The notes beneath the pieces are model-generated. The model was not told where the DNA came from and ran no database searches. It saw nothing but the letters and a program-made list of their open reading frames with translations. From contig CM046451.1 of the NCBI GenBank assembly GCA_025506515.1, positions 54,264,356 to 54,328,355 of the forward strand: DNA of 64,000 nucleotides, read 5' to 3'. The DNA is from Flaveria trinervia. Lineage: Eukaryota > Streptophyta > Magnoliopsida > Asterales > Asteraceae. Positions 56,455-64,000 of the stretch are shown one piece after another (position 1 is the stretch's first letter; each line of letters begins with the position of its first letter). The translations under genes and the position numbers were made by a program.

Positions 56455-56998
56455 CTGAAAAGAAAACGACTGAAAGTGTTGGTGTTGTTAGCAGTTGTAT
56501 GAAAACAACTGAAGACTTGGTTTTAACTATCAGACATTTGAAAACAACTAAAGACTTGGTTTTAGTCATCAGTAGTTATGAAACTACTGAAAACCTTGGT
56601 TTTGTCTTCAGATGTAGGAAAACAACTGAGAACTTGGTGTTAGTCATCAGTAGTTGTGAAACTACTGAAGACATGGTTTTGTCATCAGTTGTTTAAGGTG
56701 AAATAGCAGTTTGTGGAAACGACTGAAGAGAAAATTCTCATCAGTAGTTTTCGTCAATTATTAGCTTTTCAGCTGTTTCATACTGTCCTTAACACTTACT
56801 CATCAGACTTTTTAGCTGTTTTCAGTTGTTTCATAGGACATCAGTACTTATCTATTTTTACTAACATCAGTAGTTGTAACTACATCAGTAGTTTGTAACT
56901 ACATCAGTTTCTTTTAACAGAATCAGTACATATTTGTGACATGTTTACTAATGGTCAAGAGTACTTGTTTACTGAGATCATCAGTAGTTGTCACTTAT
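56455..56998 (-). repeat. ACTACTGAAG array upstream of Copia-B ORF3 (copy A)
   Basis: About 540 bp of irregular units with CATCAGTAGTT and AACTACTGAAGAC half-words, plus CAGTTGTTT variants. It starts directly after the RNase H end (57000) and stops at TATA. Confidence 0.85.
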
Positions 56999-56999
56999 T

Positions 57000-57599
57000 C
57001 TAGCTGCAGCATACCAAGCTTAACACAAGGTTTTGGAAAGTTGAACTATCCAAAGGCTTAGTGAATATATCTGCAAGCTCATCAGCACTTGGCACAAACT
57101 TTGGATCAATCAGACCTTTTTCAAAACAATCCCTAATAAAATGGTGTCTGATCTCTATAGGTTTGGTCCTAGAATGCTGGACTGGATTCTTGACAATACA
57201 CAGAGCTGAAGCACTATCCATTAACAATGGAGTCTTAGTCTCTGTAATGCCATAATCCAATAATTGGTTCTGAAGCCAGAGTACCTGAGATGTACAACTT
57301 GCAGCAGCAATGCACTCTGCTTCAGCAGTGGATGTAGCAACAGATGTTTGTTTCTTACTCTGCCAAGAAATCAAACAGTTGCCTAGGAATTGACATCCAC
57401 CAAAAGTTGACTTTCTGGTTAAGTTACACCTTGCATAGTCACTATCAGAGAAAGCAACTAATTTGCAAGAGTGTCCAGTGGAATACCAAAGACCTAGAGA
57501 TTGTGTACCTTGCAGATATCTAAAGATCCTCTTGACTACAATCAAATGAGACTCTTTAGGAGCAGCCTGAAATCTGGGGGTAGAGGAACCAGTTCCCAC
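57000..57599 (-). pseudogene. Copia-B RNase H
   Basis: A 199-residue open frame: VVKRIFRYLQGTQSLGLW, AFSDSDYARCNLTRKST, STAEAECIAAASCTSQVLW, LMDSASALCIVKNPVQHS, EIRHHFIRDCFEKGLID and the pol end ELADIFTKPLD. The catalytic Asp/Glu/Asp positions are present. Upstream it fuses, within a few codons, to the RT entry linker. Confidence 0.9.
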
Positions 57600-58081
57600 A
57601 CTTGCTGCTTTTTGAACTGAAGTAGCTCAAGTTGCATGGCTTCAACCCATCCATTGTCTCTTAAAGCAACATGATAGTTCTTTGGCTCTAGCTGACTGAT
57701 GAAGAGAGCATAGAAGCAGAAGTTGGACAATTGACTTCTGGTTGAGACACCAGCATTGATATCACCAATGATTTAAGACATGGGGTGATTCTTCAGCTCT
57801 TGGTACACTATAAGATCAGTGCAAGTGTTTGTAGCAGGTTCAGCAGCAGCAGATGTTGATCCAGACTCTGGAAACCAAGTATGAGATGGCAATTCAAATG
57901 ATGTAGAGGAGTCAGAAATCTCATCAGCATTTGATGTGGATGGAGCTGCTGAAGCTACAGGAACATCAAGTTTAGTGGACTCAGGCAGTTGATCACTAAA
58001 CTTGAAAAGGTGAGTACTGATATCATCATCATCTTCAGTACCACCAGGTGGAAGACGTGCTGCAAAAGATGATTTATTCAC
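57542..58081 (-). pseudogene. Copia-B integrase-RT linker, joined to RNase H
   Basis: The Ser/Thr/Asp-rich linker (58081-57773) is followed by the RT entry EPKNYHVALRDNGWVEAMQLE and QQVWELVPLP (57700-57600). The next residues belong to the RNase H entry (QAAPKESHLI). The whole RT core, including the YVDD box seen in Copia-A and Copia-C, is missing. An internal deletion, not a frameshift, is the explanation. Confidence 0.85.
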
Positions 58082-58102
58082 ATGATCTGCAACAGCTAGA
58101 GG

Positions 58103-59047
58103 TTAATAAGGAACATATTGCAGTATGTCCAGATCAAACAACTCCACATGGTTTTGTGGAGTTTTATCCTTAGGAGACTCATTGAACTTCACATGCAAGG
58201 TTTCTTCAACTATCTTTGTTCTGCAGTTGAAGACTTTGTAAGCCTTGCATGTGGATGAATATCCTACAAAATACCCTGCATCCACCTTAGGATCAAATTT
58301 GTGGAGTTGATCTTTTGTGTTGAGAATGAAACAAGGACACCCAAATGCTTTGAAGAATGAAATTAGAAGAGCCAAATGATGTAGAACTTCATATGGAGTC
58401 TTCATCAACCTCTGATTTACTAGAACTCTATTCTGCACATAGCAAGCTATGTTGACAGCTTCAGCCCAAAAGGTCAATGGCAAACTAGAATTAGCTAACA
58501 TGGACCTTGCAGCTTCAATTAGGGTCCTATTCTTTCTCTCCACTACTCCATTTTGTTCTGGAGTCCTTGGGATGCTAAACTGCCTCTTGATTCCCTTTGA
58601 GATATAAAAATCATCAAGTGTATGGTTTTTGAATTTTGTTCCATTATCACTCCTTATACACTTGACTGATAGGGAATACTGCTTCTCAACATACAACACA
58701 AAGTTTATAATCGTCTGAGCAACCTCATCCTTTGAATGCAAGAAGAAAGTCCATACAAATCTGGAGTAATCATCCACAATTACCAGACAGTATTTCTTCT
58801 TTGCCATGCTCATCACTCTCACAGGACCAAATAGATCCATGTGCAGTAACTGCAAGTAGGCAATGGACTTAGGTTCTTCAATAGGAGGGAATGAGACTTT
58901 GTGATGTTTTCCTTTCAAACAAACAGTGCAGGATTCATCACAGTAGAACTCCTTTATTGGTAGACCTCTCACTAAACTATTGTGGATCAGCTAATTCATG
59001 TTTTTGAGATGTACATGACCTAGCCTTATGTGCCACAGTCTAGATTC
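58103..59047 (-). pseudogene. Copia-B integrase
   Basis: The open frame 58972-58103 holds a complete core: SCTVCLKGKHHKVSFPP (zinc Cys pair), LLHMDLFGPVRVMSM (first Asp), VKCIRSDNGTKFKNH (second Asp), SIPRTPEQNGVVERKNRTL (Glu), then KAFGCPCFILNTKDQL and FVGYSSTCKAYKVFN. The His pair WHIRLGHVHLKN lies upstream (about 59030-58985) beyond two stops. It is the most intact enzyme domain in the window. Confidence 0.9.
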
Positions 59048-59520
59048 CTAAGGAGAGGCTTTGGAGAACAAGCAAGGATGACCCTTCAAATCAATCTTCT
59101 TTGACAAATCCAGGGCATATACTCTTCCAATCCTGTTGGCCTTCAGGAGAGTATGTTCATCCAATACCTTGTCAGTCAGCCTCAGAACTTGGGAAGATAG
59201 AATCCTGTAGTTCTGGCTTGTGAAAAGTGCAACATGCCCTTTATCACACATCTGACTGACACTCAGTAGATTATACTTGAGATTCTCCACATGGTTAACA
59301 TCATCAAATCTGAGTTCTCCATTAGACACATATCCTTTCCTGATGATGTAACCCTTAGCATCATTTCCAAAAGAAACAAATCCCTTCTTTCCTTGAGAGT
59401 AGTCATTAAGAAGAGAGCCGCTCCCTGTCATATGCATAGATCCTCCACTATCTACATACCAAATGCTCCTTTGGCATGCTGAAGAACCCTGCATTCATCA
59501 CAAGGAACTAGTTAGGTTTT
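59048..59520 (-). pseudogene. Copia-B aspartic protease / pre-integrase region
   Basis: The Asp-Ser-Gly active-site triad is at 59444-59452 in WYVDSGGSMHMTGSGSLL, followed by KGYVSNGELRFDDVNHVENL and NLLSVSQMCDKGHVALFT. The Gly after DSG replaces the usual Cys or Ala. About 148 residues are open, then a stop just before the integrase His pair. Confidence 0.82.
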
Positions 59521-60075
59521 GAGACCCAAACCTTTTTGGTTTTGGGTCTGTTTTCATCAACAGATTTAACCATAACTTGTTTCTCATGATTAACAGCTAA
59601 TAAAGGTGGAGATGGTGCTAAATTGGATTCCTTGGATTTGGGCTTGGAATACCTTTTCAATGGTTTGATCACAGGTGCATCTAGTTCCCAACAAATGCTA
59701 AACCATCATAACAAGTTTTGTCTGATTTGTAGCTAAAGCTTTCAGCTCTTGTGACACATCAGTACTTGTTTTTGATGAGTTCCTGTGACCCACCATTTCC
59801 TCCTTGAAATTCACAGACTTAGTCTGATTGTTATCATGAGGAACACTATCAGCTATTTTATGATAAACCCTATCCTTCTTTTTGGATTTGGGTGAAGCCT
59901 TAGGTTTATCACATTGGGATGACTGTGGTACAAACTTGGTCTCAAACTCATTTTTCATTTTATCCATCTGAATTTTAATGAGCTTATCTCTATTGAGTTT
60001 AGAACCCTTTTTGTACCAACATTCATCAGAAAGATGATTGAATTTACCACATATTTCACATGGCTTATTCTTCAT
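59521..60075 (-). pseudogene. Copia-B gag-protease linker with second zinc knuckle
   Basis: Starts KPCEICGKFNHLSDECWYKK: an intact CX2CX4HX4C at 60019-60060. A Lys-rich helix follows (RDKLIKIQMDKMKNEFETKF), then a basic Ser/Lys stretch. Stops divide it from the protease. The plus copy at 27573 has this knuckle broken. Confidence 0.78.
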
Positions 60076-60400
60076 CTTGGATTGATCAACTGCTGAAGTG
60101 GAAACTACTGAAGGTGTGATCTTCAGTACTTTCCTCCTTTTAGTACTTGTGTTAAGTACTGAAGGACCTGTAACAACTAAACACTTGTTCTTCAGCTATT
60201 CTCTATCCGTCCTGAAAGACCGTATGATAGATTCCTCAGCAGTTGTTAACCCTTTTATTTCAGTTGATTTGAAATGCTTTTCAGATGTTGTGACTTGCCC
60301 TTCAGTACTTGAGGTACTTTGAGGGACAACATCTGAAGTACTCAGCTTCATGTGCTTATTAGTAATTAACACATCATGCAATTGATTTGCTGAGGTATCA
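60076..60400 (-). repeat. ACTACTGAAG / CTTCAGTACTT words inside Copia-B linker
   Basis: The coding linker repeats AACTACTGAAGG, CTTCAGTACTT, TCAGCAGTTGTT and CTTCAGTACTTGAGG words, the LTR vocabulary of this family. Translated fragments are Ser/Thr/Glu-rich (STEGQVTTSEKHFKSTEIK). Copia-C has its own words in the same part of the element (15250-15430). Confidence 0.65.
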
Positions 60401-60499
60401 ACACTGATTTCATCTTTTGATCTTGGCTGATCACTTGAGGATGATACACATGATGATGTGGTTTGGAAATTACTTTCACCTTCAGATTTTACTATTGAT

Positions 60500-60900
60500 T
60501 TTGGAGTAAAATCTATAGGTGGTGCAATGCGATTGTAAACTATTCAAACTTCACATTCGAAGCTGTTTGCTTGCTGAGAAGTATTTCAAATCCCTTGCAG
60601 GATGATACCCAGTGGTCACACTCAACTTGGGTAGCTGCAAGTGTTTCTTTGAGATCTCTATGGTTCTCAAGAATGACCTCTAGCTTAGCCTTTTTGACAT
60701 TTAATTGGCATTTAAGCTTATAAATCTCATCATCTTTTTCTTTAAGGACAGACTCATACTCAGCTTTTCTTTTGGAAAGGGTTTGCTCAAGCTCAAGATT
60801 TTGATTTATTAAAGCTACATTTGCCTCTCTAATAGAGATAAATGCAGCTACGCAAGATTCAGAACATAGCTTGGCCTTAGCCTCAAGGATACCTGGTTAC
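60500..60900 (-). pseudogene. Copia-B gag coiled-coil region
   Basis: Minus strand pieces match the plus copy at 26810-27045 (ETCIAAFASIREANVALINK and an ELEQ/KKAEYESVLKEKDDEIY-type helix). Small indels shift the frame. Probably the gag multimerisation helix (inference). Confidence 0.65.
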
Positions 60901-62412
60901 CTGTGATGAAGATGCATTGGAGCATGAACCCTCAGTAGACCCCAGGGCCATGAGAGCAAGATTTCCAAAAGGATGTTCACCACCATGTTGACCATCACAA
61001 GCAAATAATTGCTCATTACCAGAAAGATCATCTGGTAAACTGCTCTAGTCAACAGCACCAGGGGTGAAGAAGCTGTGATGAGGTTGTGATTGAGATGGTT
61101 GAGGCTCAGGTAAGGCTTGAGGTTGTTGTGAAATAGGAACTTGAACTTGATTTGGCTGTGGCATGTAATAGCAGGGATATGGATATGGCATTGGACCCTG
61201 AGGGACAAAATATGCAGGAGATATCGGTTGTGAGTGATGACCAGAACTAGCAGGATGTTGCCCTCTGTTTTGTGAACTATTGCTTGGAAAAGTCACAAAG
61301 GGTGCAGAGGAGTTAGATACAGTTGATCTACACTCTCTTGCAAAGTGCCCAAGCCTGTGGCATTTGTGACACCTCAACTTACTCTTGTCAAAACCAACTT
61401 TGGTTTTGCCAGAGAGTCCTGGAAATTTCATGCCAGTTCTCTTGTAGAACTTTTGAGATCTAATATTAATCAAGGCCATTTGGCTTAGAATATCCATCTC
61501 TTCTAGGTCATCATCAGCAATACCTTTCAAATCATCCATAATGAAGCACAAATTGTCACTATTACAGCCTGACTGACTATCAACACTAACAAATGCATGA
61601 TCAGAACTGTTTGAAGAGAAATCTATATGCTCATCATAATTGCTTTCTGATGCAGCATATTCTGACTCATGACCAACCAAGGCAGTGTTCCCTGGTACAA
61701 AGTCATCAATGAGCTTTCCTGATGATGCTAGTTTCCTTTTCTGCTCTATCTCTCTTTCAAATGTAAGCAGTTTCCCATGGAGTTGGGTAAGAGATAGGCT
61801 ATCCAGATTTGCACTGGAACGTAGGACAATGGTATATGTGTCCCATCTCTCAGGCAGTGATATGAGGAATCTGTTGTTCATCTGGCTATTAGTGTATTCA
61901 TGTTTGACCATTTTCGGCTCAGAGATCAAACAGGAAAAACGCTCAAACTGTTGAGTCAGTGTCTCACCCTTCCTATGAGAGAATGTCTTCTATTGTTGGG
62001 CAAGGATTTCTCTGTTGTTTGCTAAGACCTCATCTGTTCCACCAAATTGTTCTTTAAATGCATTCCAGAGGTCATGAGCAGTTTCATGATGCATAAGCCC
62101 AGAATAGATTTCATTCGGCAGTGCCATGGCCAGAATTCCATGTGCTTTAGCATCAATCTCAAACAGTTTTCGATCCTCATCTGAGTATTGTTCCTTCTAC
62201 TTCGGAACCATTTGGTTGGTTTCCGGATTGTTCACCATAGGCTTGTGTGGACCATGTACCACAGATGTCCAACAACCTGAACTGTTAACAGACAGGTGAT
62301 GGAGCATTCTTCGTTGCCATATGTTATACTCAGTCCTAACCAGCATCGGAGGCTTGGTTGAGGAACCAGTATTGTGAGGGTCATTAGAAGGAGTAGTCAT
62401 TCTCAGATTCAA
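60901..62412 (-). pseudogene. Copia-B gag (minus copy A)
   Basis: Starts at 62412 or at the internal ATG 62400 (MTTPSNDPHN), which matches the other copies. Landmarks: WQRRMLHHLSVNSSGCW, stop after NNPETNQMVPK (about 62197), then the 294-residue frame 61929-61045 with SLPERWDTYTIVLRS, LTQLHGKLLTFEREIEQK, DDLKGIADDDLEEMDILSQ and an intact first zinc knuckle CHKCHRLGHFAREC (61330-61371), followed by a Pro/Gln-rich tail. The cleanest gag in the window. Confidence 0.9.
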
Positions 62413-62615
62413 TCAAATTCAATTAAGTTTTAACTAATTTAGCGCAAAACACAACAAACTCAATATGAACCAAGAGAAATCTCAAAGCAAATAACCGAAA
62501 GCAGCAGAAATTCAATCTCTATAACCAATTCTTGCAAATATACTAATTCGATCAAACTTAGATATTGAAATAGCAGTTTCAATGATCAATTGTTAGATCG
62601 ATCAATGATTAACTT
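62413..62615 (-). other. Copia-B leader (minus copy A)
   Basis: About 200 bp between gag start and PBS, AT-rich, no ORF. It matches 38119-38329 in the plus copy. Confidence 0.7.
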
Positions 62616-62627
62616 GCTCTGATACCA
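62616..62627 (-). other. Copia-B primer-binding site (minus copy A)
   Basis: Minus strand TGGTATCAGAGC, exact initiator tRNA-Met complement, two bases inside the LTR end CCTAACA. Confidence 0.93.
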
Positions 62628-62629
62628 TT

Positions 62630-63198
62630 TGTTAGGATCAGTGATCTAAGTTTGATCAATTAGAGTAGATTGCAGCGGAATTCGAACAATGAATTAGACA
62701 ATTTAGCAAGAACTCAATTGATATTCAATAGAAAAGCACACGATTATAGAGAGAGAGAATTCTGCAAAAGGAATATTTCATTCAAATGCTTTCGTGGTGG
62801 CTGAATGTCACACGTTACAACTAGGTCAACATTCCTTATATAAGGAATGTGACGTCTGCTGATGTCACTTGATAGTGACATTTAACAGAATTATACAAAC
62901 AACTGAAACTATGCAAACTACTGAGAATGTTCTCAACAACTGATCACATCTCAGAGAATGCTAAGTATAAAAACATAAAACTACTGAAACTATAAACTAC
63001 TGAAAGGTAAATTACAAGTACTGAAAAGGAAAACCATTACAACTACTGAAGTTAATAACTTCAGCTATTGTGACAACCACTGATCACTCTGGTCTTCAGG
63101 CTTTGTTCTTCAGACTTTTACTTCAGACGTTGTCTTCAGCTGATAGCTTCAGACTTTGTCTTCAGTACTTCACTTTCAGACTTTGTCTTCAGTACTTT
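62630..63198 (-). repeat. Copia-B 5' LTR (minus copy A), outer part missing
   Basis: Matches 52052-52811 from its TGTTAGGATC edge, including the perfect TATA palindrome at 62829-62850, up to the CTTTGTCTTCAGTACTTT words. At 63199 it changes to a Copia-C LTR. Confidence 0.9.
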
Positions 63199-63490
63199 TG
63201 TAGAGATTAATGAAGAGGCTGATGCAACCTAAACATCTTTAGTCTCTCCTGTATGCTGCACAAGTGCATTGAAGTGGAATGCTTCGGAAGTTTCACATGT
63301 GCAACAGAAATACTCTAAGTGTGAAATCTTCCGAAGCCAAGACCAACATCTTCCGAAGCCAAGACCAACATCTTCCGAAGCCAAAGATGAAGTCTTCCGA
63401 AGCCTCAGAGACAAAGTCTTCCGAAGCTTCAAGTTCATGACGACAGATTTCTTCCGAAGACTTTTAACATATGCTTTATCTGATGTACTG
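63199..63490 (+). repeat. Copia-C LTR start, plus strand
   Basis: TGTAGAGATTAATGAAGAGGC is the element-strand 5' end of the Copia-C LTR. CTTCCGAAG words are frequent (63328-63440). About 290 bp are present before a Copia-B LTR begins, so this is a second Copia-C copy in the opposite orientation to the one at 6959. Confidence 0.88.
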
Positions 63491-64000
63491 TGTTGGACCA
63501 AAAGAACCAATGAGCCAAGATCAGAAAATCTCTAAGTCCCACACGGTATCACAACAACTGCTGAAAGCCTCATCAGTAGTTTGACAAGTGCTGAAGACTT
63601 CAACAGCTGAAGATCAAGTGCTGAAGACCTTAACAGCTGAAGAACCAAAGTGCTGAAGTACAACAGCTGAAGAACACAAGTGCTGAAGCTGAAAGACCAA
63701 AGTACTGAAGAACAACAGCTGAAGAGTTCACAAGTGCTGAAGATCAACAACTGATGTACAAAGTCTGAAGACAAGACTGAAGACATCAGCTGATCATATC
63801 TACTGAAGTCATCAGCTGATGAAACACCTGAAGGTCAAAGTCTGAAGATCAAGTACTGAAGCCTCAGTAGTTTGTCACAACTGCTGAAGAGTACTTCTTC
63901 AGTAGTTGTGATATCAGTAGTTTTATTTTCTTTGTTTCAGTAGTTTTGTAAAACGACTGAAGAGCTTGTTCTTCAGTCGTTGTAGTTTCAGTAGTTTTAT
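63491..64000 (+). repeat. Copia-B LTR start, plus strand, runs off the window
   Basis: TGTTGGACCAAAAGAACC begins it, followed by the CTGAAGACTTCAACAGCTGAAG-type array (written as CTGAAGACTT plus CAACAGCTGAAG). It matches the first half of the LTR at 37181 and, reversed, the LTR at 27797. It interrupts the Copia-C LTR. Confidence 0.88.

Larger units (their letters stand above)
52052..63198 (-). mobile_element. Copia-B (minus copy A), near full length, RT deleted
   Basis: Minus-strand order: 5' LTR (63198-62630, outer part cut), PBS, gag with two zinc knuckles, protease, full integrase, linker, [RT missing], RNase H, array, TATA, ORF3, PPT, 3' LTR (52811-52052). It is inserted in Copia-A integrase. 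The matching right flank is not in the window because another insertion cuts the 5' LTR. A defective but informative copy, probably mobilised in trans if at all. Confidence 0.9.

Noticed and set aside
62616..62627. tRNA genes near the GCTCTGATACCA matches (also 17839, 25051, 38107)
   Set aside because: Only the 12-base PBS is present. There is no cloverleaf or internal A/B box; each lies just inside an LTR.

Overview
The window is plant nuclear heterochromatin made almost entirely of LTR retrotransposons. I see no host gene, rRNA gene, functional tRNA gene, CRISPR array or bacterial feature. Evidence for a plant: Ty1/copia and Ty3/gypsy gag-pol domains, primer-binding sites (PBS) complementary to the 3' end of initiator tRNA-Met, polypurine tracts (PPTs) of the AAGGGGGAG type, and a 100-N scaffold gap. 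The copia RT/RNase H sequences, long gag-pol linkers and extra ORF after pol suggest the Sirevirus/Maximus group. The extra ORF resembles hypothetical proteins I recall being over-predicted in Asteraceae (Tanacetum-type) genomes. An Asteraceae host is therefore an inference, not a demonstration.

Four families are named here for convenience. Copia-A LTRs and spacers are filled with CAGTCGCACGACTG-like words. Copia-B is filled with ACTACTGAAG / CTTCAGCTGTTGAAG words. Copia-C is filled with CTTCCGAAG words. Gypsy-1 is a Ty3/gypsy element of chromovirus type.

Layout: 1-4834 is a degenerate AACAAG/AACAAT array. 4835-5905 is a Copia-A LTR remnant. 5906-6958 plus 18656-24212 is Gypsy-1 (minus strand), split inside RNase H by a complete 11.7-kb Copia-C element (6959-18650, minus strand, TSD ATCTC). 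24213-27796 is a Copia-B LTR in the wrong orientation next to a plus-strand PBS and gag. 27797-32595 is the 3' half of a minus-strand Copia-B, ending at the gap 32596-32695. 32696-41040 is the 3' half of a plus-strand Copia-A, interrupted by a Copia-B fragment (37181-40133). 41041-42978 is a minus-strand Copia-A gag fragment. 42979-52051 is the 3' two thirds of a minus-strand Copia-A. 52052-63198 is a nearly full minus-strand Copia-B that lacks its reverse transcriptase. 63199-63490 and 63491-64000 are further Copia-C and Copia-B LTR pieces.

The most interesting pattern is shared by all three copia families. Downstream of RNase H each has a long extra ORF (ORF3) with a common N-terminal domain. 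In front of ORF3 each has a spacer that repeats the logic of its own LTR: a family-specific array of short near-palindromic words, then a TATA box, then the ORF3 leader. This suggests that ORF3 has its own internal promoter built from the same vocabulary as the LTR U3. In Copia-A the leader also appears to contain an intron, and a further ORF (ORF4) follows ORF3. All coding regions here carry stops, frameshifts or deletions, so the copies seen are dead or non-autonomous. The consistent architecture across families is what deserves a second look.
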